This document shows positions 17,290 through 26,070 of a DNA stretch of 64,000 bases, piece after piece. A program made the translations under genes and the position numbers. Where the stretch lies: assembly GCF_003236295.1 (NCBI RefSeq), contig NZ_POTW01000010.1, positions 46,182 to 110,181 of the forward strand. The letters are read 5' to 3'. A model generated the notes under the pieces. It did no database searches. It was given only the letters and a program-made list of their open reading frames with translations, and was not told the DNA's origin. The number at the start of each line of letters is the position of its first letter. Position 1 is the stretch's first letter. This DNA comes from Jiangella anatolica (GTDB taxonomy: Bacteria; Actinomycetota; Actinomycetes; Jiangellales; Jiangellaceae).

Positions 17290-18938
17290 CCCATCGCCTC
17301 CTGCAGCCGCTCGCGGGTCTCGTTGCCGACCTTCTCGGTCCAGTTCTGCGTGATCGCGCGGAAGTCGTCGATCGAGATCCGCTCGGCCGTCACGTCGGCC
17401 ACCGCGTCGTAGACCGCCTGCAGCGCCCCTGTCGTGTCCTCGACCGGCTCGATGTAGACGCCGACGGTCGGGTCCGGGATGGTCGCCGGGATCACCGCGG
17501 ACTCCCACGCGTGCTGCGCCTCGACCCACTCCGGCGACTGCCCGCTGAACATCACCCCGGGCGGCGCGCCGATGAACTTGAACATGGTCCGGATCTCCTC
17601 GATGCCCTTGTCGGTCAGCACGGGCAGTCCGTTCGTCATCTCGTGGTCGACGCCCTCGACACCGTAGTTGAGCAGGAACCACTCCTCCGTCCCGAACGGC
17701 GCCGCGAGGAAGTCCAGCAGCCGCAGCCGGTCCTGGAGGACGCCCGGGTCGTCCTGACGCAGCGCGGTGATGCCGAAGATGCCCGACGAGACGTGGAACA
17801 CGGGATCCGAGCCCGGCTGGGCGAACGGCAGCATGACGCCGATCTCGTCGACGGTGCGCCGCTCCTGCTCGATGAAGCCGCGCCAGCCCGCGAGCCCGTC
17901 CATGTACAGCGCGGTGGTGCCGGACGAGAACGACTGCTTGGCCTGTGTGACCGTGAAGCCGGTGAAGTCGGGGTGGAAGTAGCCCTGCTTGGACAGCTCG
18001 AGGTGGTACTCGACGGCGGCGAAGTACTCGTCGGTCTCCCAGTCCTTCGTCAGCGTGCCGTCCGACTCGAGCCGCCAGTTGTTCGGCACCCCGAACGCGG
18101 CCCAGAACAGCAGCATCATCGTCGGGCCGAACGGGCCCATCGCCCACCGGCCCGACTGCGGCGCCGTCAGCTCCGCGCACAGGTCGGTGAAGTCGTCGGT
18201 CGTCTTGACGTCGGCCGGCGTCACCCCGATCGACGACAACAGGTCGACGCGCGCCATCATCACGTTCGTCAGCACCTGCTGCTCGACGGGGACGCCCCAC
18301 AGCCGGCCGTTGACGCGAGCGCTACGCCAGGCGTAGGTCGGGATGTTCGCGAGATTCGGGTAGGCCTCGACGGCGTCGCCGGACAAGTGCTCGGACAGGT
18401 CGGCGAACCGGGCGCCGAGCAGCTCCGTCAGCCGCGGCATGGTCAGCTGGTCGCCGGTGAGCAGGACGGTGTCGGGGATGTCGTTGCCGGCCATGACGGC
18501 GTTGAACTTCTCGCGGTAGTCGGCCTGCGGGACGATCGTCGGCGCCAGCTCGCCGCCGATGCGCTCGTTCACCGCCGTCCAGTACGCGTTGTCGCCGGCG
18601 GCGGGTGGCGGCGGGTCGTACGTCAGCACCAGCGACGTCAGCCGCTCCCAGTCGGTCGGTAGCTCCTCGACCGACCGCTGGAGCTGCGACGGGAACCGCA
18701 GGTAGCCGTCCTGGACGCCGTCGGCGGTACCGGGCAGGTCCGGCTCGACGTAGCGGGCCGGCCGGTACGACGGCAGGTCGACGGGGCCGCTGCCGGCGCT
18801 CGGGCTGCCGGAGCCGGAGCCACCGGAGCCGGAGTCCGACGATCCGCAGGCGGCCAGCAACGGCCCGCCCAATGCGACCGCCGAGGCGCCGAAGAGGGCG
18901 CTGCGCAGGATCGACCTGCGGCTGATCGACTGGTTCAT
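17286..18938 (-). CDS. Extracellular solute-binding lipoprotein (CUT1 ABC importer)
   Basis: 550 residues; ATG at 18938 with GGAGG upstream. The N-terminus has a twin-arginine-like SRRSILRSAL, a hydrophobic stretch and lipobox LAAC, then a Gly/Ser linker. The mature part resembles the larger LplA/LipO-type binding proteins that go with LplB/LplC permeases. It should capture an oligosaccharide outside the cell and hand it to the two permeases encoded just upstream. No ATPase is encoded here, so a shared MsiK-type ATPase is expected elsewhere. Confidence 0.9.
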   Translation of the reverse strand: MNQSISRRSILRSALFGASAVALGGPLLAACGSSDSGSGGSGSGSPSAGSGPVDLPSYRPARYVEPDLPGTADGVQDGYLRFPSQLQRSVEELPTDWERLTSLVLTYDPPPPAAGDNAYWTAVNERIGGELAPTIVPQADYREKFNAVMAGNDIPDTVLLTGDQLTMPRLTELLGARFADLSEHLSGDAVEAYPNLANIPTYAWRSARVNGRLWGVPVEQQVLTNVMMARVDLLSSIGVTPADVKTTDDFTDLCAELTAPQSGRWAMGPFGPTMMLLFWAAFGVPNNWRLESDGTLTKDWETDEYFAAVEYHLELSKQGYFHPDFTGFTVTQAKQSFSSGTTALYMDGLAGWRGFIEQERRTVDEIGVMLPFAQPGSDPVFHVSSGIFGITALRQDDPGVLQDRLRLLDFLAAPFGTEEWFLLNYGVEGVDHEMTNGLPVLTDKGIEEIRTMFKFIGAPPGVMFSGQSPEWVEAQHAWESAVIPATIPDPTVGVYIEPVEDTTGALQAVYDAVADVTAERISIDDFRAITQNWTEKVGNETRERLQEAMG

Positions 18939-18966
18939 GAGGTCCTCCAGGAACGAGACGGGCGGC

Positions 18967-19857
18967 TCAGCCCTTGACGGCGCCGGTGAGGACGCCGGTG
19001 GCGAAGTGCCGCTGCAGGAAGGGGTAGACACAGAGGATGGGGACGAGCGCGATGACGACGACCGCCATCTGCACCGACTGCACGGGCGGCAGCGACGCCG
19101 CCCCGCCGGGGTCGAACGAGCTGGATCCGCCGAGCGTCGAGCCGCCCAGCACGTAGGTCCGCAGCAGCAGCTGCAGCGGCCACTTGGCGGTGTCGTTGAG
19201 GTAGAGCATCGCGGTGAAGAAGGCGTTCCAGTACGCGACGGCGTAGAACAGCCCGATGACCGCCAGGACGGCCTTGGACAGCGGCAGCACGATGGTCAGC
19301 AGCACCCGCCACTCGCCGGCGCCGTCGATGCGGGCGCTGTCGAGCAGCTCCTGCGGCACGTTCATGAAGAACCCGCGCATGATGACGACGTTGAACGCGC
19401 TGACCGCGGTCGGCAGCACGAGCGACGCGTACGTGTCGAGCAGGCCGAGCTCCTTGACCACCAGGTAGCTCGGGATGACGCCGGGCGGGAACAGGAACGT
19501 CAGGAGGACGATCGCCAGGAGCGTCCGGTGCGCGAACGAGCCGCGCCGGCTCAGCCCGTACGCCAGCAGGACGGTGGCCACCAGGCTGACCGCCGTCCCG
19601 GCGACCGTGACACCGACGCTGACCAGCACGGCGCGGGTGACGATGCCGCCGCTGAGGATCGCCTCGTACGCGGAGAAGTCCAGCGACGTCGGGAACACGA
19701 CGTAGCCGCCGGTGCGGTCCAGCGTCTCCGCGCTGGACAGGCTGGTCGAGACGATGACCAGGAACGGGAACGCCACCAGCAGGCAGACCGCGACCAGGAC
19801 GGCCGCCTTGGAGACGTGGCTGGCGACGGATGGCCGTTCCATCCAGACCGGGCGCAT
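18967..19857 (-). CDS. Carbohydrate ABC transporter permease, LplC/MalG type
   Basis: 296 residues. Six membrane helices are evident (VLVAVCLLVAFPFLVIVSTSLSS, LVSVGVTVAGTAVSLVATVLLAYGLS, TLLAIVLLTFLFPPGVIPSYLVV and others) with the inner-membrane EAA-like loop around DSARIDGAGEWRVLLTIVLPLS. The ATG at 19857 starts 7 nt after the upstream permease stop; an in-frame ATG at 19905 would overlap that gene. It forms the translocation pore with the LplB-type partner. Confidence 0.92.
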   Translation of the reverse strand: MRPVWMERPSVASHVSKAAVLVAVCLLVAFPFLVIVSTSLSSAETLDRTGGYVVFPTSLDFSAYEAILSGGIVTRAVLVSVGVTVAGTAVSLVATVLLAYGLSRRGSFAHRTLLAIVLLTFLFPPGVIPSYLVVKELGLLDTYASLVLPTAVSAFNVVIMRGFFMNVPQELLDSARIDGAGEWRVLLTIVLPLSKAVLAVIGLFYAVAYWNAFFTAMLYLNDTAKWPLQLLLRTYVLGGSTLGGSSSFDPGGAASLPPVQSVQMAVVVIALVPILCVYPFLQRHFATGVLTGAVKG

Positions 19858-19864
19858 GACACGG

Positions 19865-20776
19865 CTACCGCTCACGGGAGTACACCCCCTGCTCTCCGAG
19901 GGCATGGGCGACCCGGTTCGCGGCCAGGATCAGCACCAGCCCGACGACGCCCTTGAACAGGCCGGCGGCGGCCGCGACGCCCCACTCGCCGCCGACGACG
20001 CCGTAGAAGTACGAGTACGTGTCCAGCACCTCGGCGGCGGCCGAGCCGACGGCGTCGCGCTGCAGCAGGATCTGCTCGAACCCGACCGACAGCACCTCGC
20101 CGAGCCGCAGGATCAGCAGCAGGACGATGATCGGCCGGATCCCCGGCAGCGTGATGTGCCACAGCCGCCGCCACGGCCCCGCGCCGTCGACGGCCGCGGA
20201 CTCGTACCGCGAGTCGTCGATGGTCGACAGCGCGGCGAGGAAGATGATCGTGCCCCAGCCGGCCTCCTTCCAGATCACCTGCGACGTGACGAGGAAGGCG
20301 AACAGGTCCGGGTTGGTCATGAACTCGAACGTCCCCCAGCCCTGCTCGCGCAGGAACTGGTTGACGACGCCGGCGTTGCCGAGCACCTGCTGGAACAGCG
20401 CGACGACGATGACCCACGACACGAAGTGCGGCAGGTAGAGCACGCTCTGCACCAGCTTGCGCACCCCGGGCGACAGGACCGAGTTCAGCAGCAGCGCCAG
20501 CGCGATCGGCACCGGGAACAGCAGCACGAGCTGGCAGAACGCGAGCACCAAGGTGTTCTGGAGCGCGTCCCAGAACCGCGGGTCCTCGAACAGCCGGCGG
20601 AAGTTCTCCAGTCCGGTGAACGGGCTGTCGGCGATGCCGATGTAGGGCAGGTAGTCCTGGAACGCGACCACGTTGCCCAGCAGCGGCAGGTACCAGAAGA
20701 CGAGCAGCAGGCCGATGCCTGGGACCGCCATCAGCAGGAGCACGCGGTCCCGCCTCAGGCGGTCCCAGATGGTCAT
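19865..20776 (-). CDS. Carbohydrate ABC transporter permease, LplB/UgpA type
   Basis: 303 residues; strong GAGGAGG site before the ATG. N-terminal helix MAVPGIGLLLVFWYLPLLG, the family's FQDYLPY and FTGLENF segments, and an EAA loop ESAAVDGAGPWRRLWHITLP. It pairs with the downstream permease and lipoprotein as a CUT1 importer of an oligosaccharide. Confidence 0.92.
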   Translation of the reverse strand: MTIWDRLRRDRVLLLMAVPGIGLLLVFWYLPLLGNVVAFQDYLPYIGIADSPFTGLENFRRLFEDPRFWDALQNTLVLAFCQLVLLFPVPIALALLLNSVLSPGVRKLVQSVLYLPHFVSWVIVVALFQQVLGNAGVVNQFLREQGWGTFEFMTNPDLFAFLVTSQVIWKEAGWGTIIFLAALSTIDDSRYESAAVDGAGPWRRLWHITLPGIRPIIVLLLILRLGEVLSVGFEQILLQRDAVGSAAAEVLDTYSYFYGVVGGEWGVAAAAGLFKGVVGLVLILAANRVAHALGEQGVYSRER

Positions 20777-20795
20777 CGCACCTCCTCGAGGGTTG

Positions 20796-22805
20796 TTACG
20801 GAAGGGTCCAGAGCTGGTCCGCCCGGGTCAGGCAGTCCCAGATGATCAGCCGGGTGCCGTTCGCGGACGAGCCGCCGGTGGTGGACAGGCAGCGGTTCGA
20901 CTGCGGGTTCTTCAGCGAGCCGTCGCTCTGCTCGACCCACTGCTGCGACCCGCTGCCGATGCAGTCGTAGAGCTGGATGACGGTGCCGTTCGCGGTCAGG
21001 CCCCACTGGACATCCAGGCACTTGCCCAGCGCCCGGATGGACCCGTCGCCCGGCAGCGACCAGGTCTGCGCGGCACTGCCGGTGACGCACGGCTCCAGCT
21101 CGATCGGCGTGGCGTTCGCGGTGTTGCCGTTCTCGACGGTGACGCACTTGCCGGCGATGCCGGCGATCTGGCCGGACGGCGTGACCGGGTCCGGGTCAGG
21201 CACCAGGTAGCCGGTCACGTTGTCGCCGACCCCGATGCCGGCGTGCGGCGACGTCACGGTGAGCCTGACGTCGTCGGACGGCTGGGGAAGCGCTTGCCAG
21301 ACGGACGCGTCAGAGCCCGGCGGGACCTGCTGGTTGTCCTCCAGCGCTTGGTAGAGCGTGCCGCCGTGCACGACGACGTCGCCCTCCTCGTAGACCATGA
21401 CGGGCTGGCCGTCCTGCAGCGTCTCCCGGTCGGTCCACCACTCCAGCCGCCGGTAGTCCGCGTCCAGATACGACCCCATGAAGTCGCGGAACTGCACCCG
21501 CGGCACCGTCGCGTAGGTGGTGTTCGTGTCGGTGACGTTCGGCCGCGACGTGGCCTGCAGCGGCGGCCCGTCGATCACGTTGTCCGTCCACCGGTGCGTG
21601 ATGGACGTGGTGTCGGCCGGGCTGAACATGTCCGCCGGCGCCGTCACGTTCGGATAGACCTCGTTGTAGTTGAAGTTGAAGCCGCGCCAGGTGTTGCCGG
21701 TGAACTCCACGTCGACGCCGGTGCCGCCGGCGTGGGTGAAGACGCCGCCGTAGGAGGTGTCGGCGAAGTAGTTGTCCTCGAACGTGACGGTGTCCGACGG
21801 GCTGTACGGGTCGCCCGCCACCGTCGTGGGGAAGAACTCGATGAACAGGTCGCCGGTCCCGATGACGACGTTGTCGTGGAAGGCCGCGCTGCCGAACCGC
21901 TGCCCCCACTGGATGTTGCCGTCCTGCCAGTGGCTGAACGCCGAGCGCCAGCGGGTCGCGGCGGGTCCGAGCACGTTGTGGTGGACGGCGACCTGGTCGC
22001 CGGCCTGCCCGACCTGGAGCGCCTCGGTGCCGGTGCGCAGGATGCGGTTGTTGTAGATCTCGACGTTCTCGAACGTGTGCTGCGGCTGGGGCTGGGTGCT
22101 GCCCATGTAGATGCCCTCGGAGCCGGTGTCGTGGATGTAGAGGTCGTGCACGCGGACGTTGCGCATCGTCGCCGCGCCGGCGTTGTCGGTCTTCATCACG
22201 AGACCGGCGAACTCGGCCCGCCTGACCTCGATCATGTCCAGCTCGAAATGGCTGGCACCGTTGCTGATGGACAGCCCGATGCCGCCCTGGCGGCTGAACT
22301 CGTCGTCGACGACGATGCCGTAGGTGTCCTGGCTGTCCGCCCAGGCGCCGTCGGCGTGGCCGCGGTAGTCGGTGTGCCCGGTCTGGGCGACCGGGTTGTA
22401 GCGTCCGGTCAGGATCCAGTTCCGGCCGCCGTTGAGGGCGAAGACGTACGGGTGGTTCTCCCCGCCCACCCGGACCTGCCCGCCGCTGTTGGTGATGACC
22501 AGCGGGTCGGCGGCGCTGCGCAGCGGCAGCCCGCCGAGATGGATCGAGCGGTACTGGCCGGCGGGGATGTAGAGCCGGTCGATGTCCTGCCAGTCGACGG
22601 CCGGGAAGGCCGAGACGATGTTCGGGTAGTTGAGGTCGCCATTCGCGTCCGCGCCCGGCAACGTGAAGGTCTCGAGCACTCGCAGATGCGGATGGGGCTT
22701 CGGGTGTGCCGGCGGGGTGCCGGGCGGCGGGGCCGCCGCCGCGGGGACCGCGAGCAGTGCTGGGACCGCCAAGAGCACGGCGGCCAGCAGGGTTCTGATT
22801 CTCAT
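20796..22805 (-). CDS. Secreted right-handed beta-helix protein with C-terminal ricin-type lectin (CBM13)
   Basis: 669 residues. A Sec signal peptide (RTLLAAVLLAVPALLAVPAAAA) is followed by a parallel beta-helix region with many Asn/Gly turns (residues about 60-400: VRVHDLYIHDTGSEGIYMGS, VEIYNNRILRTGTEAL, VTFEDNYFAD), a small carbohydrate-module-like segment (YEEGDVVVHGGTLYQALEDN) and three ricin-B repeats with QTW, QQWV and QLWTLP motifs. The layout fits a polysaccharide lyase or glycosidase that releases the oligosaccharide taken up by the importer encoded downstream in the same operon. No catalytic residues could be fixed by eye. Confidence 0.85.
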   Translation of the reverse strand: MRIRTLLAAVLLAVPALLAVPAAAAPPPGTPPAHPKPHPHLRVLETFTLPGADANGDLNYPNIVSAFPAVDWQDIDRLYIPAGQYRSIHLGGLPLRSAADPLVITNSGGQVRVGGENHPYVFALNGGRNWILTGRYNPVAQTGHTDYRGHADGAWADSQDTYGIVVDDEFSRQGGIGLSISNGASHFELDMIEVRRAEFAGLVMKTDNAGAATMRNVRVHDLYIHDTGSEGIYMGSTQPQPQHTFENVEIYNNRILRTGTEALQVGQAGDQVAVHHNVLGPAATRWRSAFSHWQDGNIQWGQRFGSAAFHDNVVIGTGDLFIEFFPTTVAGDPYSPSDTVTFEDNYFADTSYGGVFTHAGGTGVDVEFTGNTWRGFNFNYNEVYPNVTAPADMFSPADTTSITHRWTDNVIDGPPLQATSRPNVTDTNTTYATVPRVQFRDFMGSYLDADYRRLEWWTDRETLQDGQPVMVYEEGDVVVHGGTLYQALEDNQQVPPGSDASVWQALPQPSDDVRLTVTSPHAGIGVGDNVTGYLVPDPDPVTPSGQIAGIAGKCVTVENGNTANATPIELEPCVTGSAAQTWSLPGDGSIRALGKCLDVQWGLTANGTVIQLYDCIGSGSQQWVEQSDGSLKNPQSNRCLSTTGGSSANGTRLIIWDCLTRADQLWTLP

Positions 22806-22863
22806 GAGCTCACCTCGTTCGACGGTTGAACTGGACGGTGTGCCTCGGTCGCGTCCCCCGGCG

Positions 22864-23070
22864 CTACCGCTCCAGCAGCTCGGCTATCACCACCCCGGGC
22901 GGCGGCAGCGTCACCGGATCGGTGCGGTCCGCCTGGTCCAGGACGCCGGTCGGCCCGTGACCCGCGGGTTCCACGGGCCCGACCGTGACGTCGTCGGGCG
23001 AGAGGCCGACCAGCACGTCGTCGCCGGTGCCGACGACCACCACCTCAGCGGTCAGCTCTCGATCCGTCAT
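22864..23070 (-). CDS. Small unknown protein at the head of the carbohydrate operon
   Basis: 68 residues from ATG 23070 (MTDRELTAEVVVVGTGDDVL...). No family is recognised. It is acidic, ends PPGVVIAELLER and has no signal peptide. It lies between the operon promoter and the beta-helix gene, 58 bp upstream of that gene, in the same direction. It may be a real small gene or the remaining C-terminus of a larger glycoside hydrolase whose 5' part was deleted. Confidence 0.45.
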   Translation of the reverse strand: MTDRELTAEVVVVGTGDDVLVGLSPDDVTVGPVEPAGHGPTGVLDQADRTDPVTLPPPGVVIAELLER

Positions 23071-23080
23071 CGCCGTCCTC

Positions 23081-23256
23081 GATTGGTTGCGCTTTGGTTC
23101 GATTGGTTGTGGCGGCGACTGTACGCGGCACCCCAATGGCGGTCAAGCAATCACTACTGAACCGTTACATCCACGTATCACTGCAGCTCAATTGGTTCGC
23201 CCTTGACGCCCCACACCGTCCAGGCGTAGCGTTCGCGGCCAGACAATTGGTCTACT
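23081..23256. promoter_or_regulatory. Divergent promoters and ATTGGT-box operators between carbohydrate operon and gntR
   Basis: On the minus strand TTGACC (23146-23141) and TACAGT (23123-23118) are 17 bp apart, a strong promoter for the operon. Just downstream of its expected start are two identical GATTGGTTG boxes at 23081-23089 and 23101-23109, 20 bp apart (two helical turns). More ATTGGT boxes occur at 23191-23196 and 23246-23251, the latter within TTGGTCTACTCG, close to the gntR start. TTGACG at 23203-23208 with TAGCGT at 23227-23232 may drive gntR. The boxes are the likely GntR binding sites. Confidence 0.65.
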
Positions 23257-23272
23257 CGAAAGGGTGTGAGGC

Positions 23273-24001
23273 GTGCTGACCCGGCTGGCGCAACAACTCG
23301 CGGCCACACTGGAGGCACAGATCCTCGACGGCCGCTGGAAGGTCGGCGACCGGCTCCCACCGGAACGAGAGCTGGCCGGTCAGCACGAGGTCAGCCGGAC
23401 GGTGGTCCGCGAAGCCCTGGAAGACCTGGAACGATCCGGGCTCATCCTGCGCCACCAAGGCCGCGGCACCTTCGTCGCGCCGCGTCGGCTTGAGCAGTCG
23501 CTGCTCGGGCATTTCTCCATCGTCGAGTCGCTGCGGGCGTCCGGTCAGGCGGTGTCCACCCGGCTGCTGGACGAGCGGGTCGTCCCCGCCACCCGCACGA
23601 TGGCCCGCGAACTCGACGTCGACCCCGGCGCCCACGTCCTGCACATCGAACGGCTGCGGCTGGCCGACCGCGTCCCCTTCATGGTCGAACGCACTTGGCT
23701 CCCCCTGAGCCGCCTCCCCGGCCTGGACACCCTCGACCTCACCCAACGCAGCCTCTACGAAGCACTGCGCACCGAATACGGCGTCGTCCTGGAGCGCGCC
23801 GTCGAGTCGTTCGAGCCGGCGCTGCTGACGGCGTACGAGGCCGACGCGCTGGACCGGCCGGCCGGATCACCAGCACTGCTGCTGCTGCGCACCACGTTCG
23901 ACGCCCGCGACGTCCCCGCCGAAGCAGCCCGCGCCGTACTCCGCGCCGACATCGTCCGGCCCCTGGTCGAACGCAAGGTCCACGAGCCGGTCCGCTACTG
24001 A
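23273..24001 (+). CDS. GntR family regulator with UTRA domain (HutC subfamily)
   Basis: 242 residues from GTG. The winged helix is clear: LEAQILDGRWKVGDRLPPERELAGQHEVSRTVVREALEDLERSGLI... ending GRGTFVAP. The C-terminal half has UTRA features (VLHIERLRLADRVPFMVERTWLPL, FEPALLTAYEADAL). The expected ligand is a sugar or sugar phosphate from the adjacent uptake locus; the divergent carbohydrate operon is the likely target. Confidence 0.9.
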   Translation: MLTRLAQQLAATLEAQILDGRWKVGDRLPPERELAGQHEVSRTVVREALEDLERSGLILRHQGRGTFVAPRRLEQSLLGHFSIVESLRASGQAVSTRLLDERVVPATRTMARELDVDPGAHVLHIERLRLADRVPFMVERTWLPLSRLPGLDTLDLTQRSLYEALRTEYGVVLERAVESFEPALLTAYEADALDRPAGSPALLLLRTTFDARDVPAEAARAVLRADIVRPLVERKVHEPVRY

Positions 24002-24026
24002 GTCTTGGACGGGAGCGGAGCACTGC

Positions 24027-24650
24027 ATGACTGGACCCCTGTCGAACCTCCCACGTCTGACCGGGACGAGGAGTGCCCGCGCTTCCAGCTGGGACCCCAC
24101 CGGCGGCAACGACGATCGGCTGACGATCGCACCGGGCGGTACGGCTGGGCTCGCGGCCGTCGACGAGCCCGGTGTGGTGCGGCACATCTGGGTGACCATC
24201 GCCTGCGATGACGAGCACTACCTGCGCAACTTCGTGTCGGCGCCGCTGCAGATGAGTCCGCAGGACGGCAAGGCGTTCAACTGCTGGTTCCCGATGCCGT
24301 TCGACTCCGCGCGCATCGAGGTGACCAACGAGTGCGCCACGGACGTGATCCTCTATTACTACGTCGACTACGAGCTCACCGGGACGTCTGACCCGCGAGC
24401 CGGCCGGTTCCACACCGCCTCGACATCGAGAACCTGCGGCAGGTCGGTCCCGCGGTGTTCAACTGGTACGGCGAGGGCGACCACATCGAGGGCCCAGTCC
24501 GGTTCCAGAAGTCGATCAAGGTGACCATCGAGCACGGTCACGACAACCGCCGCTCCGACGACTGGTCCAGCACCGCCTACTGGTACCAGACCGAACCGCA
24601 CGCGCCGTTCCCGCCGCTGCCAGAGGTAGCCGACCGGCTCCCCCGCCCTG
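24027..24650 (+). pseudogene. Decayed GH172 (DUF2961) glycoside hydrolase
   Basis: The first frame starts like an intact GH172 protein (LSNLPRLTGTRSARASSWD, GGNDD, VVRHIWVTI) and carries SAPLQMSPQDGKAFNCWFPM and ARIEVTNEC. The stretch normally separating the HIW region from PLQMSP is missing (YLRN joins FVSAPL directly). Near 24415 the reading shifts to another frame: DIENLRQVGPAVFNWYGEGD then joins straight to the C-terminal signature VTIEHGHDNRRSDDWSSTAY and ends PPLPEVADRLPRP. A whole gene of this family is about 360 codons. So there are two internal deletions and a frameshift. It lies 25 bp behind gntR and was probably part of the same sugar locus. Confidence 0.85.
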
Positions 24651-24682
24651 GGGCCGATGAGACCGGACGACGAGCCGCTACG

Positions 24683-24841
24683 TCACGCCTTTCGATGAGC
24701 CGACCGCCGGAGCCAGCCGACCATCGCAGTGGCCACGAACAACACCACCCCGATGAAACCCAGCCACAGGATGCCCTCGATCGCAAACCCCACGATCGAC
24801 AGCACCAACCAGAGGGCCAGCAAGACGACCACGAGAACCAT
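24683..24841 (-). CDS. Small hydrophobic membrane protein
   Basis: 52 residues, ATG at 24841: two membrane helices (VLVVVLLALWLVLSIVGFAI and LGFIGVVLFVATAMVGWL) joined by a short EGILW turn, with a basic tail RRSAHRKA. This matches the size and shape of small hydrophobic proteins common in actinobacteria. Function unknown. It lies on the strand opposite the decayed GH172 gene. Confidence 0.7.
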   Translation of the reverse strand: MVLVVVLLALWLVLSIVGFAIEGILWLGFIGVVLFVATAMVGWLRRSAHRKA

Positions 24842-24950
24842 CACATCCAAGCAGTACCCAGTTCGGAGCGTCGCAGACGGAGCTTGAGCACGGGCCGCAT
24901 GACGCCCACGTGACGGTTCGCTTGCGCTGACAAGGGGGCCGGTCGACGGT

Positions 24951-25658
24951 TCAGTCCTTCTTCGCGGCGGACATGTCGACGCACACGATTCCCTCGTTGC
25001 CGTCCTGGTCTGCGATCACGGTGAGCGAGGGTGCGTCGCTGTCATCGACGACGGTCCCACCCGCGGCGAGGGCGGCGGCGATCCTTTGCGCGGCCACTTC
25101 GGGCGCCACGTAGACCTCGAGGTGGAATCGCTGGCGCGGGGTCTCGCGTGTGCCGGCGTCCCCGAACCACAGGTTCGGTACCCGTCCCGTGGCGTCACGG
25201 ATCTCGTCGCTGGGGGTCCCGTGGCCCTGGGCCTCGGCGTTCCCGGTCAGCAGGGCGGCCCACACGGGGGCGATGGTCGCGGAGTGCGCCGTGTCGAGGC
25301 CGAGCTCGATGACGCTGACCGAGGCGGGGTCTGCGTCGAGCCTGTGGTCGGCGGCGATCTCGGTGATCCGTCGCGCGCGGTCGACGTCCTGCTGGGTCAC
25401 CCATTCGACGACGTGTTCGGTGCCCTCGTCGTCGCGGTAGATGGCGTCGTCGCTGACCAGCTCGAGGTCGACGTATCCGTGACCGATCGACACGCTCGGG
25501 TGGTGTCCGATCGCGTCGCCCGCCTCGCCCACCGCGGCGACGAATCGTGCGCCGGTGCCGAAGTCGTCCACCAGGTAGCGGGCATGCAATCCCTGGGCCA
25601 GCTTGCGCCAATCGGTCAGATTGGCCGCGGCAATCTGTTCGCCCTTCACCATTTCCAT
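24951..25658 (-). CDS. Pterin-carbinolamine-dehydratase-like plus VOC/glyoxalase-like protein
   Basis: 235 residues from ATG 25658. The N-terminal 90 residues resemble the 4a-hydroxytetrahydrobiopterin dehydratase fold (LTDWRKL, FVAAVGEAGDAIGHHPSVSI, YVDLELVS). The C-terminal half has the VOC pattern (VSVIELGLDTAHSATIAPVWAALL, VPNLWFGDAG, FHLEVYVAPEVA, VIADQDGNEG). Fused proteins of this type occur in actinobacteria; whether the dehydratase active site is complete cannot be decided by eye. It is the last chromosomal gene before the integrated elements. Confidence 0.75.
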   Translation of the reverse strand: MEMVKGEQIAAANLTDWRKLAQGLHARYLVDDFGTGARFVAAVGEAGDAIGHHPSVSIGHGYVDLELVSDDAIYRDDEGTEHVVEWVTQQDVDRARRITEIAADHRLDADPASVSVIELGLDTAHSATIAPVWAALLTGNAEAQGHGTPSDEIRDATGRVPNLWFGDAGTRETPRQRFHLEVYVAPEVAAQRIAAALAAGGTVVDDSDAPSLTVIADQDGNEGIVCVDMSAAKKD

Positions 25659-25840
25659 GGACGGGGACCGTAGCCCTGACTCAGCCGCAGCGCTAGCGCC
25701 GCCACTCCTGCCCAAGGCATGCCCGCGGGCGGACAAACCTTCCGGCTACGACGCGCGCAGCTGCTGCCGCCCGGACGGCATGGCGTGACCGCTCATGCCA
25801 CGATGCGCGCGGCCGGTCCGTCAAGGACCTACCGACCCGC

Positions 25841-25904
25841 TGACCTGCGTCAACGGGACTCGTCAACGAGTCGGGCTGACAGGATTTGAACCTGCGACCC
25901 CCTG
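25841..25904. repeat. Left attachment site (partial tRNA-Pro 3' end plus flank)
   Basis: 64 bp that match 44740-44803 with one mismatch. The right 34 bp (25871-25904) are the 3' end of the tRNA-Pro gene up to the anticodon stem; the left 30 bp match the tRNA terminator region, though here the terminator hairpin is spoiled (CCCGC instead of CCCGT) and the T-run is absent. This is the chromosome-left junction of the tandem elements. Confidence 0.85.
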
Positions 25905-26034
25905 GATAAAACCGCTGGTCAAAGCCGGTTTACGGTCATCTCGTAAGCTTGCGGATCCCCTGCTCTTAGCTGGGAACCGGTCGGTTCTCGCTATCCGACT
26001 CTATCGGGTCTTCGAGGGTCGGTACGGGTTGTTT

Positions 26035-26052
26035 GCGATGGGTAAGCGATGG
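26035..26052 (+). repeat. Arm-type integrase site, left end of element 2
   Basis: GCGATGG at 26035-26041 and again at 26046-26052, spaced by 4 bp. The same arrangement, in the same orientation and with a shared TTT before it, is found at 31374-31391 inside the other end. The pair fits arm-type binding sites of the element's tyrosine integrase. Confidence 0.6.
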
Positions 26053-26070
26053 ACCAGGTGGGGCACCGAC

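Noticed and set aside
21288..21295. AAGCGCTT palindrome resembling a LacI-family operator core
   Set aside because: It lies deep inside the beta-helix coding sequence, far from any promoter, and encodes normal residues; a chance palindrome is likely in this GC-rich DNA.
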